Counted from the first letter of the stretch, positions 23,605-31,793 are shown. The stretch: DNA of 32,054 nt from Exiguobacterium qingdaonense (GCF_018617855.1 NZ_JACSKY010000017.1:1-32054); one strand, 5' to 3'. Notes: generated by a model from the sequence alone, not told the origin. A program made the numbers and translations.

Positions 23605-23922
23605 ATGAATAAGAATTACTTTTGGTTAGGGATGGCTGCTGGTGCGGTAATCGGTGCGGCAGCATCACTTCTCCATAGTGAAACGCGCGATCAGCAAGTG
23701 AGGCAGCTGAAAGGGATCAAGTCGAAGCTGAAATCGTCGAACACGTCGACAGAAGCACACGAAGTCGGTCTCCAAGCCTCATCAAAAGGCAATTTGAAAG
23801 ACCGTGTCATGGAATGGAAATCACTTTACGAAGAAAACCAAGATACGATTCAAAACCTCGTCGAAGACGTGAAGGATTTAGTCGACGCACTTCAAGAGGC
23901 CCGTCATAAAAATCAAATCTAA
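23605..23922 (+). CDS. YtxH-like membrane-anchored protein
   Basis: The 105-residue protein has an N-terminal glycine/alanine-rich helix (FWLGMAAGAVIGAAASLLH), typical of YtxH-domain proteins, then a basic and a long charged, probably coiled-coil, segment (KDRVMEWKSLYEENQDTIQ...VDALQEARHK). YtxH-type proteins are often part of the general stress response in Bacilli; no function is known. GGGGAGGA lies about eight bases before the ATG. Confidence 0.75.
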   Translation: MNKNYFWLGMAAGAVIGAAASLLHSETRDQQVRQLKGIKSKLKSSNTSTEAHEVGLQASSKGNLKDRVMEWKSLYEENQDTIQNLVEDVKDLVDALQEARHKNQI

Positions 23923-23924
23923 GC

Positions 23925-23958
23925 AAACGGCCAAGCGAATCTGCTTGGCCGTTTTTTT
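23925..23958 (+). terminator. Rho-independent terminator
   Basis: A 12-bp stem, AAACGGCCAAGC (23925-23936) with GCTTGGCCGTTT (23943-23954), is followed by T to 23958. The A run at its left side may also help end the minus-strand rhomboid gene. Confidence 0.92.
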
Positions 23959-23962
23959 CTGC

Positions 23963-24688
23963 TTATAAGAACTGAGCCAATAAACCGAAGACTGCCAGTC
24001 CGATGATGATGTAGAAGAACCACTTCCCGTCCCCCGAATGAATGACAGGGGGAGCGTACGAACGTTGCTTATACTTTCCGTAACGCATCGGACGCGTGTA
24101 CGGAACGGTGAACCGCGAGAGAGGAATGGCAAATAAAAATCCCGACAGGAAGCCGTACACATGCCCCCAAAGGGAGACGTTCGAACCGATCAACGTAAAG
24201 ACGGCACTGAGGGCTACGAAGATGTAGACCAAACGGGCATCCTGACTATACATTAACGTACGGCGGAAGCGCCCGATGAATACGTAAAAACCGAGAATGG
24301 CCAAGATGGCACCAGATGCACCGGCCTGCAGATAAAACAAGTTGCTGACGGTGAAGTAGGTGAGCAGGTTGGCAAGAGCTCCGGCAAATACGTAAAACAG
24401 GGCAAATTTCACATGTCCGACCATACGTTCCATCGCCGGCCCGAAGATGATTAAGGCGAACGAGTTGAACAACAAGTGACCGAGACTCAAGTGAATGAAG
24501 TTGGCCGTGATCAAGCGATACCATTGTCCATCAGCAAGTGCCAAATGGAACGACCCTCCTGTCGACACGATTCGTAAACCAGGAGCGAAAGAATCGATGA
24601 CAAACACAAGGAGTTGGATTACAATGAACAGCGTTACGAGTGGATAAGCCCGTATGAACGTTTGTACATTTTCCGTACGACTAAACAT
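23963..24688 (-). CDS. Rhomboid family intramembrane serine protease
   Basis: The 241-residue protein has six to seven membrane helices. The catalytic dyad is visible: S125 in GASGA and H176 in WGHVYGF. The oxyanion-region HLSLGHLLFNSFAL (H66, H71, N75) is present too. It cuts membrane proteins within or near their transmembrane segment; the substrate is unknown. It corresponds in position to ydcA of B. subtilis, next to acpS. GAGGTGATG precedes the ATG. Confidence 0.9.
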   Translation of the reverse strand: MFSRTENVQTFIRAYPLVTLFIVIQLLVFVIDSFAPGLRIVSTGGSFHLALADGQWYRLITANFIHLSLGHLLFNSFALIIFGPAMERMVGHVKFALFYVFAGALANLLTYFTVSNLFYLQAGASGAILAILGFYVFIGRFRRTLMYSQDARLVYIFVALSAVFTLIGSNVSLWGHVYGFLSGFLFAIPLSRFTVPYTRPMRYGKYKQRSYAPPVIHSGDGKWFFYIIIGLAVFGLLAQFL

Positions 24689-24750
24689 AACATCACCTCT
24701 TTCCTCAATTGTATAAGGAAAGGGATGGAAAAGGAAGGAGCGAGTGTCCC

Positions 24751-25119
24751 GTGATTGTAGGAATCGGAATCGATATCATCGAGCTTGAGCGGATGGCTCG
24801 CTCGATGAAACAACCGCGTTTTTTGAAACGTCTGTTAACAGATGAGGAATATGAGTTGGCTCAACACTACCCGGCCCAGCGCCAAATCGAATTTGTCGCC
24901 GGTCGTTTCGCCGCGAAAGAAGCTTACGCCAAGGCGGTCGGTACTGGAATCGCACACGGTCTGTCATGGCGTCACATTGAAGTTTTACCGGATGAAACGG
25001 GGCGACCTGTCATGACCGCACCGTTTTCCGGTCGGATTCATGTCAGCATCAGCCATAGTCAAACATACGCCATCGCACAAGTCATCTTAGAAGAGGAGGG
25101 GCAACATGTTTCGTCCTAG
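24751..25119 (+). CDS. acpS: Holo-[acyl-carrier-protein] synthase
   Basis: The 122-residue protein transfers 4'-phosphopantetheine from CoA to acyl carrier protein, which activates fatty-acid synthesis. Metal ligands D8 (GIGIDIIELER) and E57 (RFAAKEAYAKAVG) and the C-terminal HVSISHSQTYAIA are typical of the trimeric AcpS class. GTG 24751 is the start, about ten bases after AAGGAAGGAG; this gives the usual family length. Its end overlaps alr by 14 bases, so the two genes are coupled. Confidence 0.95.
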   Translation: MIVGIGIDIIELERMARSMKQPRFLKRLLTDEEYELAQHYPAQRQIEFVAGRFAAKEAYAKAVGTGIAHGLSWRHIEVLPDETGRPVMTAPFSGRIHVSISHSQTYAIAQVILEEEGQHVSS

Positions 25120-26182
25120 TCGAATCGAGATTGATCGGGCGGCCATCGCCCATAATATAAAAGAACTAAAGAGCCGGATCCCACAGGACATCATGGCGGT
25201 CGTCAAAGCGAACGCCTACGGTCATGGAGCTGTCGAAGTAGCGAATATCGCCCTAAAGAACGGGGCGACGATGCTCGGGGTCGCTCTATTAGAAGAAGCA
25301 ATTGAACTTCGGGATGCAGGAATCGAAGCACCGATTTTAGTCATGGAGGCGCAATTTCCCCAGTATGCAGGGATTGCAGCGGAACAGGATATTACGTTGT
25401 CTGTCTTTTCGGCCGAATGGTTAAAAGAGGCTACTCCTTATATAGAAGAAAAGCCATTGACGGTCCATGTTAAAGTCGACACAGGAATGGGGCGTCTCGG
25501 TCTTCGTACGCGAGAGCAGCTTGATGCGTTGCTTGAAGAAGCGGGCGATACCTTTGTGATAGAGGGCATCTATACCCATTTTGCGACAGCCGATGAACTA
25601 AATAGCGATTTGTACTATACACAACAAGAGCGTTTCGAACGTTTGATGGATGGACTTCACGAGCGATTCCGTTATATTCATACGTCCAATTCAGCCGGGG
25701 CCATCCGAATGGCGGGTCAAGACGTTCCTTATAATCTCGTTCGCGTTGGCATCGCCCTATATGGCCTGTATCCGTCAAAAGAGCTGGAGACACTCTACAC
25801 GTTCTTACGGCCGGCTTTCGTGCTGAAAAGTCAGCTCATGCAGGTGAAACTGTTAGAGGCAGGTCAGACAATCAGTTACGGCGCGACTTATACGACGACC
25901 GAAGATGAATGGATTGGTACCGTCCCTGTCGGATATGCGGACGGATGGCTACGAAAAGCGAGTGGGTTTGAAGTCGAGGTGGGTGGTATCCGTTGTCCGA
26001 TTGTTGGGCGCGTCTGTATGGACCGTTTCATGATCCGACTTCCGAAGGAGTTTCCTGTCGGGACGGATGTGACGCTCGTCGGTGGGAATATCGACATTGA
26101 TGAACTGGCCGCTCATCTCGAAACAATCAATTATGAAATCGTCTGTCAGTTCACAAATCGACTGCCGCGTCACTATGTATGA
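25106..26182 (+). CDS. alr: Alanine racemase
   Basis: The 358-residue PLP enzyme makes D-alanine for peptidoglycan. The PLP lysine is K34 (VVKANAYGHG). The second catalytic Tyr lies in SYGATY, followed by EWIGTVPVGYADG and the C-terminal VGRVCMDRFMIRLP. It is slightly shorter than most Bacillus Alr proteins (about 380-390), mostly at the C-terminus, which ends QFTNRLPRHYV. GAGGAGGGG lies about five bases upstream of the ATG within the acpS 3' end. Confidence 0.95.
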   Translation: MFRPSRIEIDRAAIAHNIKELKSRIPQDIMAVVKANAYGHGAVEVANIALKNGATMLGVALLEEAIELRDAGIEAPILVMEAQFPQYAGIAAEQDITLSVFSAEWLKEATPYIEEKPLTVHVKVDTGMGRLGLRTREQLDALLEEAGDTFVIEGIYTHFATADELNSDLYYTQQERFERLMDGLHERFRYIHTSNSAGAIRMAGQDVPYNLVRVGIALYGLYPSKELETLYTFLRPAFVLKSQLMQVKLLEAGQTISYGATYTTTEDEWIGTVPVGYADGWLRKASGFEVEVGGIRCPIVGRVCMDRFMIRLPKEFPVGTDVTLVGGNIDIDELAAHLETINYEIVCQFTNRLPRHYV

Positions 26183-26311
26183 AGAGAGAATCGTGTGAAA
26201 TTATCTGAATTCTTTCTTGATTCCTCTATATTTTCCCATTCCTGCGTGTTATATTGATAAAGAACGCGGGATATGTTCCGCCAGTCCATGAAACGATTCT
26301 GGAGGTGTAAG

Positions 26312-26590
26312 ATGTTGAAGCAGCGAACTGCGGGTGCGCTAGCGTCCGTCCCAGATCGGTTCTCGCAACAAGGGGGTCCGATTTCGATGAAAGACCGTGA
26401 AACACTGTCCTTGAACGATGTAGTGACATACTTGTCTAAAGAAATTGCTGATCGACAACAAACACTGCGTGAAGAATTGGCGAAAGGCTATCAAGAGATG
26501 GCCGCGTTTAACTTGAATATGGCAGAAGAGATGCTCACGATTGAAGCCGAAGCCGAACGCGCTCTCTTACGTCAAGTAAGTGGGGTGTGA
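26312..26590 (+). CDS. mazE: MazE/EndoAI-type antitoxin with a divergent N-terminus
   Basis: The protein has 92 residues, nearly the same length as B. subtilis EndoAI (93). The C-terminal half ([22 protein letters not shown]...[12 protein letters not shown]) matches the toxin-binding part of EndoAI (MRRGYMEMAKINLN...LVSGG). The N-terminal ribbon-helix-helix is hard to see: [12 protein letters not shown] could be the beta strand, followed by a longer helix region, and it is quite unlike the Bacillus KISLPENL strand. ATG 26312 follows GGAGGTG at four bases. The stop overlaps the toxin reading region, as usual for this pair. Confidence 0.85.
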   Translation: MLKQRTAGALASVPDRFSQQGGPISMKDRETLSLNDVVTYLSKEIADRQQTLREELAKGYQEMAAFNLNMAEEMLTIEAEAERALLRQVSGV

Positions 26591-26595
26591 GCAGC

Positions 26596-26946
26596 GTGAT
26601 CGTAAAGCGTGGTGACGTGTTTTATGCGAATCTGTCGCCCGTAGTCGGTTCAGAGCAAGGTGGCGTTCGTCCTGTTCTCATCGTACAGAACGACATCGGC
26701 AATCGCTTTAGTCCGACCGTCATTGTCGCTGCGATTACAGCTCAGATTCAAAAAGCAAAACTGCCGACTCATGTAGAGGTATATCAAGAGAAGCACGGAC
26801 TCGAACGAGACTCTGTGATTTTACTTGAACAGATTCGAACGATTGACAAGCGTCGTCTGACGGATAAAGTCACTCATCTCGACGATGAGACGATGCATAA
26901 AGTTGACCGAGCGCTAGAGATTAGTATGGGATTGATTCCTCTCTAG
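26596..26946 (+). CDS. mazF: MazF/NdoA (EndoA) endoribonuclease toxin
   Basis: The protein has 116 residues, exactly the length of B. subtilis NdoA, and nearly the same sequence: [59 protein letters not shown]. In B. subtilis this enzyme cuts single-stranded RNA at UACAU. GTG 26596 is chosen because it matches the family start (M-I-V-K-R-G-D); another GTG at 26587 is possible. It follows the antitoxin by five bases. A terminator follows, so sigB genes downstream have their own promoter. Confidence 0.95.
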   Translation: MIVKRGDVFYANLSPVVGSEQGGVRPVLIVQNDIGNRFSPTVIVAAITAQIQKAKLPTHVEVYQEKHGLERDSVILLEQIRTIDKRRLTDKVTHLDDETMHKVDRALEISMGLIPL

Positions 26947-26960
26947 CCTTACATAGATCA

Positions 26961-26991
26961 AGACTGGTACATAGGTATCAGTCTTTTTTTA
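26961..26991 (+). terminator. Rho-independent terminator
   Basis: AGACTGGTAC (26961-26970) pairs with GTATCAGTCT (26975-26984), ten pairs with one G-T, followed by seven or more T. Confidence 0.88.
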
Positions 26992-27009
26992 AACAATTTG
27001 TAAAAAGAA

Positions 27010-27034
27010 GTTTATAATTTTGTTGATGGGGAAT
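27010..27034 (+). promoter_or_regulatory. Sigma-B-type promoter of the rsbV operon
   Basis: GTTTAT (27010-27015) and GGGAAT (27029-27034) are 13 bases apart. This fits the sigma-B consensus (GTTTAA, 12-15 bases, GGGTAT) and lies about 54 bases before rsbV, as expected for sigma-B autoregulation. Confidence 0.75.
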
Positions 27035-27087
27035 TTAATTTAATCGTACTCAATTTTTCTGTACGGACATTTAGGAGGGAATAGACG

Positions 27088-27414
27088 ATGGATTTAGCGA
27101 TTCGTGAGCAAGTTATTGGAGAACAATTACACCTTTACGTATCCGGAGAAGTGGATACATATACTGCACCAAAACTGAAAGAAGTGTTGCATCCGGCCAT
27201 CAGCGAACAAGACGTGGTCGTTCATTTAGATGAAGTGGAGTATATGGACTCGACAGGTCTCGGTGTATTCGTTGGAGCGTTGAAAATTGCGACGCGCAAC
27301 GAAAAGGAGTTGTCACTTGTCGGGGTCACGGATCGTGTCAATCGCTTGTTCGAATTGACAGGTCTTCACAAACTTCTTTCAATTAACTCAAACGTAAGAG
27401 GTGGCACGCAATGA
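27088..27414 (+). CDS. rsbV: Anti-sigma factor antagonist RsbV
   Basis: The 108-residue STAS-domain protein has the phosphorylation site S55 in MDSTGLGVFVGALK. Unphosphorylated RsbV binds RsbW and frees sigma-B; RsbW phosphorylates it when ATP is high. The ATG is preceded by AGGAGGG. Its TGA overlaps the ATG of rsbW. No rsbR/S/T/U genes precede it here, so the phosphatase input must be encoded elsewhere. Confidence 0.93.
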   Translation: MDLAIREQVIGEQLHLYVSGEVDTYTAPKLKEVLHPAISEQDVVVHLDEVEYMDSTGLGVFVGALKIATRNEKELSLVGVTDRVNRLFELTGLHKLLSINSNVRGGTQ

Positions 27415-27890
27415 ACAATGTTGAACAGACGGTCATGACGTTCCCGGCCAAACCAGAATATGTCGGTGTGGTTCGATTAGTCGTTTCAGGAATCGCTAAC
27501 CGTATGGGATATACGTACGACGAGATCGAGGATATTAAAATCGCGGTTTCGGAAGCATGTGGTAATGCAGTCCAACATGCCTATGAAGAACATCAAGATG
27601 GAGAGGTCAAACTCGCGTGTGACGTATATGCAGATCGTCTTGAAATCACGATTGAAGATTCAGGCAAGACGTTCTCAGATGATGTGAAGCGTCAAGCGGC
27701 TCCGGTCGAAGAGACGACAGAGATCGAATCGCTCCATGAAGGAGGACTTGGTCTCTTCCTTATCGAAGCGTTAATGGACGATGTCTCGATCAATAAAGAC
27801 AACGGTGTCAAAGTGACGATGACAAAACTCCTTAACAGGGACGAGGTGGATCAGAGTGCCAGCAAAATCTCAACAACGCCATCACAGTGA
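27411..27890 (+). CDS. rsbW: Anti-sigma-B factor / serine kinase RsbW
   Basis: The 159-residue GHKL-type kinase has N-box EACGNAVQHAYEEH, G1 box IEDSGKTF and G2 box HEGGLGLFLIEALMDDV. It binds sigma-B and phosphorylates RsbV on serine. The start overlaps rsbV by four bases, and its own 3' end overlaps sigB by 35 bases, which helps keep the three proteins in ratio. Confidence 0.94.
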   Translation: MNNVEQTVMTFPAKPEYVGVVRLVVSGIANRMGYTYDEIEDIKIAVSEACGNAVQHAYEEHQDGEVKLACDVYADRLEITIEDSGKTFSDDVKRQAAPVEETTEIESLHEGGLGLFLIEALMDDVSINKDNGVKVTMTKLLNRDEVDQSASKISTTPSQ

Positions 27891-28656
27891 TGACGAGGTA
27901 CTAGAGTGGATTGAACGCTACCAACAAGACGATCAAAACGAAGAAGTGCAAATGCTGCTCATCAATCGCTATTCAGATCTCGTTGAAGCACTCGCCCGTA
28001 AATTTTCGCGAGGTCGGGCGATTCATGACGACCTCGTACAAGTTGGGATGATTGGGCTACTAGCGGCACTTCGTCGGTTTGACCCGGAGTTTGGACGCAG
28101 TTTCGAATCGTTTGCCGTCCCGACGATCATCGGAGAAATCAAGCGATTCATCCGTGATAAGACATGGAGTGTTCACGTTCCGCGTCGGATTAAAGAGCTC
28201 GGACCAAAGATTAAGAAGACGGTTGAAGAGTTGACGACCGAATTGCAACGTTCACCACGGATCGATGAGATTGCCGATCATCTCGGTGTATCCGATGAAG
28301 AAATTCTTGAGACACTCGAGATGGGTAAGAGTTATCAAGCGCTGTCGGTCGACAGTTCGATTGAAGCGGATAATGAAGGTAGTACGGTCACGCTACTCGA
28401 CTTGGTCGGGAGCCAAGAGCGTGGGTACGAATCGGTCGATCAACGCCTCATTCTAGAAAAAGCGTTCAATGTCTTAAATGAGCGGGAGCGCGCCATCTTG
28501 GAATGCGCCTACTATAAGAACATGAGCCAAAAAGAGACGGGAGAACTTCTCGGTATCTCGCAGATGCACGTCTCCCGGTTGCAACGGCGAGCACTCGAAA
28601 AATTGCGTGAAGCGATTAAAGTCCCACTCAATGAAGTATTCTCAAGCGATGACTAA
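27856..28656 (+). CDS. sigB: RNA polymerase sigma factor SigB
   Basis: This 266-residue general-stress sigma factor has region 2 (DDLVQVGMIGLLAALRRFDPE, FESFAVPTIIGEIKRFIRD), region 3 (RIKELGPKIKKTVEELTTEL...) and region 4 with a helix-turn-helix (MSQKETGELLGISQMHVSRLQRRALEKLREAI). It starts with GTG after GAGGTG inside the end of rsbW. No rsbX follows; instead a terminator whose loop holds the stop codon. Confidence 0.95.
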   Translation: MPAKSQQRHHSDDEVLEWIERYQQDDQNEEVQMLLINRYSDLVEALARKFSRGRAIHDDLVQVGMIGLLAALRRFDPEFGRSFESFAVPTIIGEIKRFIRDKTWSVHVPRRIKELGPKIKKTVEELTTELQRSPRIDEIADHLGVSDEEILETLEMGKSYQALSVDSSIEADNEGSTVTLLDLVGSQERGYESVDQRLILEKAFNVLNERERAILECAYYKNMSQKETGELLGISQMHVSRLQRRALEKLREAIKVPLNEVFSSDD

Positions 28657-28674
28657 TCGAGTCATCGCTTTTTT
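28645..28674 (+). terminator. Rho-independent terminator of the sigB operon
   Basis: AGCGATGACT (28645-28654) pairs with AGTCATCGCT (28660-28669), followed by six T. The TAA (28654-28656) begins at the loop. Confidence 0.9.
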
Positions 28675-28725
28675 GTTTGAATGTTTGCTACACTTTGAAA
28701 GAGATCAAAAAAGGAAGTGATTCAA

Positions 28726-30852
28726 GTGATTACGAAAGTGGCTAACGCGTTAAACTTGAAAGTGAACCAAGTCGAGACGGTACAACAGCTCGCATCTGAA
28801 GGGGCGACGATTCCGTTCATGGCCCGTTATCGGAAGGAAATGACGGGGAATCTTGACGAAGTTGAAATCAAAGGGATTTTGGATGCCCTTCAATATGAAG
28901 AGAGCCTGCAAAAGCGAAAAGCAGATGTCCTTGCCAAGTTAGAGGAACTGGAAAAAAGCACCCCTGAACTAACGAAAGCGTTAGAGGCTGCGACAACTCT
29001 CCAACAAGTCGAGGATATCTATTTACCCTATCGTCCGAAACGACGGACGAAAGCGGAACAAGGGCGCGAGAAAGGGCTACAGCCGCTTGCGGATTGGTTC
29101 CGTGACAAATCTCCATATTCACCTGATCAGGTAAAAGAGCTTGCGCAAGAAGTCGAGTTGGAAGAGGCGATGCTGCTCGTACGTGCGATCATCGGAGAAG
29201 AGTGGGGCGAGGAAGCGAAACTGCGACAAATGCTCCGTGATCGTGTACGCAAAGAAGGACTCTTGCGCTCGAAGAAGAAAAAACAAGCGGAAGACGAAAA
29301 AGAGATTTTTGCGCAGTACTATGAATATGAAGAGAAGATTGCTGGCATTGTCCCACACCGTGTACTCGCTTTGAACCGTGGGGAACGCACAGACGTGCTC
29401 CAAGTGAAAGTGGTATTCGACGAGACGCGCTTCATGGATCAAGCCCTCCGTACATACGAACGACTGCCGAAAGAAAAACGTGAGGTTGTCGAGGCAGCTG
29501 TGACAGAGGCGTACAAGAAATCGGTCTTCCCGGCCATCGAACGGGAGATTCGTGGTGAGTTGACAGAAAAGGCTGAAGAGCAGGCTATCGATGTCTTCTC
29601 GAAAAACTTAAAGCAACTTTATATGCAGCCGCCGCTTCGCGAGGTCGTCGTCTTAGGAATCGACCCGGCTTATCGAACCGGCTGTAAATGGGCAGTCGTC
29701 AATGAAATCGGAAAAGTCGAAGAGGTCGGCGTCTTCTATCCGACCGCACCGAAACACGATATCGCCGGTGCTGAAAAAGTGTTGACGAGACTCGCGAAGA
29801 CATATCCGATCTCGGTCATCGTCGTTGGTAACGGAACTGCATCGCGAGAGACGGAACAGTTCGTCGCCGACTGGTTGAAGAAAGCGGAACGCGATATTGC
29901 TTACGCGATCGTGAACGAAGCGGGGGCGAGTGTCTACTCGGCATCGGAAGTCGCACGAAGTGAATTTCCGGACCTGAAAGTCGAGGAACGGTCAGCCGTC
30001 TCGATTGCACGCCGAATTCAGGACGCGATGGCAGAACTCGTCAAAGTCGACCCGCAATCAGTCGGTGTCGGACAATATCAGCATGACGTCAGCCAAAATA
30101 AATTGAAGGCCTCTTTAGAGTTCGTCGTCGAGAGCGTGGTCAACATGGTCGGAATCGACGTGAACCGTGCTTCCGAGTCTTTATTGACGTATGTCTCGGG
30201 CCTGAATAAAACGACGGCAAAAAACATTGTGGCATATCGTGAAGAGAATGGACGCTTTGAAACGAGAAAGGAAATCAAGAAAGTACCTCGTCTCGGAGCG
30301 AAGGCGTTTGAACAGGCGGCTGGATTCTTACGGATCATGAACGGAAAGGACGTTCTCGACCAGACAGAGATCCACCCGGAGAGTTATTCACTTGCGTTAT
30401 CGATTTTAAAAGAGATTGGCTCTTCGAAAGCGGAAGTCGGTACATCTCTGCTCAGGGAACGTCTGCAGCAAGTCGACGCTAAAGCGTTAAGTGGACAATT
30501 AGGGGCGGGTCTTCCGACCGTCGAAGACATCTTGAAGTCGTTAGCCAAACCAGGGCGTGACCCGCGAGAAGATATCCAAAAACCGTTACTGCGTACGGAC
30601 GTCATGAGTCTTGAAGATCTTCAAGTCGGCATGGAGTTCCAAGGGACCGTCCGAAACGTCATTGATTTTGGCGCATTCATAGATATCGGGGTGAAGCAGG
30701 ATGGTTTGGTCCACATTTCGAAATTATCGAATCGTTACGTGAAACATCCATTAGACGTCGTGGCGGTTGGTGACATCGTGACCGTGTGGATCGAACAGGT
30801 CGATGTGAATCGGGGACGAATTAGTTTAACGATGCTTGCTCCGAGCAGTTAA
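28726..30852 (+). CDS. tex: Tex family RNA-binding protein (YdcI)
   Basis: The 708-residue protein has the standard Tex build: an N-terminal helical part (EGATIPFMARYRKEMTG near residue 22-40; KKKKQAEDEKEIFAQYYEYEEKIA), a YqgF/RNase H-like domain from about 305 (VVVLGIDPAYRTGCKWAVV, GNGTASRETEQF), helix-hairpin-helix motifs (GLNKTTAKNIVAYREENG, LGAKAFEQAAGFLRI, about 490-560) and an S1 RNA-binding domain (about 634-705, GTVRNVIDFGAFIDIGVKQDG). It is involved in transcription/RNA handling. GTG 28726 is eight bases after AAAGGAAG; a GTG at 28717 overlaps that site. Confidence 0.94.
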   Translation: MITKVANALNLKVNQVETVQQLASEGATIPFMARYRKEMTGNLDEVEIKGILDALQYEESLQKRKADVLAKLEELEKSTPELTKALEAATTLQQVEDIYLPYRPKRRTKAEQGREKGLQPLADWFRDKSPYSPDQVKELAQEVELEEAMLLVRAIIGEEWGEEAKLRQMLRDRVRKEGLLRSKKKKQAEDEKEIFAQYYEYEEKIAGIVPHRVLALNRGERTDVLQVKVVFDETRFMDQALRTYERLPKEKREVVEAAVTEAYKKSVFPAIEREIRGELTEKAEEQAIDVFSKNLKQLYMQPPLREVVVLGIDPAYRTGCKWAVVNEIGKVEEVGVFYPTAPKHDIAGAEKVLTRLAKTYPISVIVVGNGTASRETEQFVADWLKKAERDIAYAIVNEAGASVYSASEVARSEFPDLKVEERSAVSIARRIQDAMAELVKVDPQSVGVGQYQHDVSQNKLKASLEFVVESVVNMVGIDVNRASESLLTYVSGLNKTTAKNIVAYREENGRFETRKEIKKVPRLGAKAFEQAAGFLRIMNGKDVLDQTEIHPESYSLALSILKEIGSSKAEVGTSLLRERLQQVDAKALSGQLGAGLPTVEDILKSLAKPGRDPREDIQKPLLRTDVMSLEDLQVGMEFQGTVRNVIDFGAFIDIGVKQDGLVHISKLSNRYVKHPLDVVAVGDIVTVWIEQVDVNRGRISLTMLAPSS

Positions 30853-30866
30853 TAAGAAGAAACTCG

Positions 30867-30905
30867 AATCAGGTAAAATGTTTTTCATTTTACCTGATTT
30901 TTTTC
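30867..30905 (+). terminator. Rho-independent terminator of tex
   Basis: A 13-14-bp stem (30867-30880 with 30886-30899) has a five-T loop and is followed by T to 30904. Confidence 0.92.
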
Positions 30906-30915
30906 AGAAAAAGTG

Positions 30916-30944
30916 TTGACGGTCTTTTTGTGCCGTGATATCTT
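30916..30944 (+). promoter_or_regulatory. Upstream promoter (P1) of the tRNA-rRNA operon
   Basis: TTGACG (30916-30921) and TATCTT (30939-30944) are 17 bases apart. Confidence 0.6.
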
Positions 30945-30997
30945 ATAGAAGTCGCCGAGAGACGGCATGCGAAATAAACGTTTTTCTAAGAAAGTGA

Positions 30998-31026
30998 TTG
31001 ACAGGTTTCTGGTTTGCGGTTACAAT
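30998..31026 (+). promoter_or_regulatory. Main promoter (P2) of the tRNA-rRNA operon
   Basis: Consensus TTGACA (30998-31003) and TACAAT (31021-31026) are 17 bases apart, about 34 bases before the first tRNA. Tandem promoters of this kind are usual for stable RNA operons. Confidence 0.88.
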
Positions 31027-31059
31027 ATAAATCGTTACTTCGATAATTTCAAGCAACGT

Positions 31060-31134
31060 TCCGCAATAGCTCAGTGGTAGAGCAACCGGCTGTTAACCGG
31101 TAGGTCGTAGGTTCAAATCCTACTTGCGGAGCCA
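31060..31134 (+). tRNA. tRNA-Asn (GTT)
   Basis: The cloverleaf is complete: acceptor TCCGCAA/TTGCGGA, anticodon loop CTGTTAA, T loop GTTCAAATCC, encoded CCA. Confidence 0.97.
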
Positions 31135-31143
31135 TTTTATTTT

Positions 31144-31235
31144 GGAGACGTACCCAAGAGGCTATAAGGGGCTCCCCTGCTAAGGGAGTAGGCTGGGAAA
31201 CCGGTGCGAGGGTTCGAATCCCTCCGTCTCCGCCA
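31144..31235 (+). tRNA. tRNA-Ser (GCT)
   Basis: The acceptor is GGAGACG/CGTCTCC, the anticodon loop CTGCTAA, with a long variable arm (class II) and encoded CCA. Confidence 0.97.
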
Positions 31236-31262
31236 CTTAAAATTACTTAGAAGACACATACT

Positions 31263-31337
31263 GGCCCGTTGGTCAAGCGGTTAAGACACCGCCCTTTCAC
31301 GGCGGTAACACGGGTTCGAATCCCGTACGGGTCACCA
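31263..31337 (+). tRNA. tRNA-Glu (TTC)
   Basis: The acceptor is GGCCCGT/ACGGGTC, the anticodon loop CTTTCAC, with encoded CCA. Confidence 0.97.
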
Positions 31338-31341
31338 ATAT

Positions 31342-31417
31342 GGAGGATTAGCTCAGCTGGGAGAGCACCTGCCTTACAAGCAGGGGGTCGGCGGTTCGAT
31401 CCCGTCATCCTCCACCA
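31342..31417 (+). tRNA. tRNA-Val (TAC)
   Basis: The acceptor stem is GGAGGAT (with ATCCTCC), the anticodon loop CTTACAA, with encoded CCA. Confidence 0.97.
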
Positions 31418-31438
31418 TTTCAAATAAAAACGTAATCT

Positions 31439-31514
31439 GGTCTTGTGGTGTAGGGGTTAACATGCCTGCCTGTCACGCAGGAGATCGCGGGTTCGAATCC
31501 CGTCAAGACCGCCA
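31439..31514 (+). tRNA. tRNA-Asp (GTC)
   Basis: The acceptor is GGTCTTG/CAAGACC, the anticodon loop CTGTCAC, discriminator G, with encoded CCA. Confidence 0.97.
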
Positions 31515-31521
31515 TTTACGT

Positions 31522-31593
31522 TGGGCTGTAGCCAAGTGGTAAGGCATCGGATTTTGATTCCGACATGCGAAGGTTCGATCCCTTCCAGCCCAG
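31522..31593 (+). tRNA. tRNA-Gln (TTG), no encoded CCA
   Basis: The acceptor is TGGGCTG/CAGCCCA and the anticodon loop TTTTGAT. After discriminator G31593 the sequence reads CTT, so CCA must be added by nucleotidyltransferase. It is the only one of the ten without an encoded CCA. Confidence 0.95.
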
Positions 31594-31602
31594 CTTTTAT
31601 TT

Positions 31603-31678
31603 GAGTCATTAGCTCAGTTGGTAGAGCATCTGACTTTTAATCAGAGGGTCGCAGGTTCGAGCCCTGCATGACTCACCA
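31603..31678 (+). tRNA. tRNA-Lys (TTT)
   Basis: The acceptor is GAGTCAT/ATGACTC, the anticodon loop CTTTTAA, with encoded CCA. Confidence 0.97.
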
Positions 31679-31702
31679 TTTTCCTTTTTAACTTTATACG
31701 CT

Positions 31703-31790
31703 GCGGTCGTGGCGGAATCGGTAGACGCGCTAGGTTGAGGGCCTAGTGGTGGTTAACACCGTGGAGGTTCAAGTCCTCTCGACCGCACCA
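31703..31790 (+). tRNA. tRNA-Leu (GAG)
   Basis: The acceptor is GCGGTCG/CGACCGC and the anticodon loop TTGAGGG, with a long variable arm (class II) and encoded CCA. Confidence 0.96.
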
Positions 31791-31793
31791 TAT

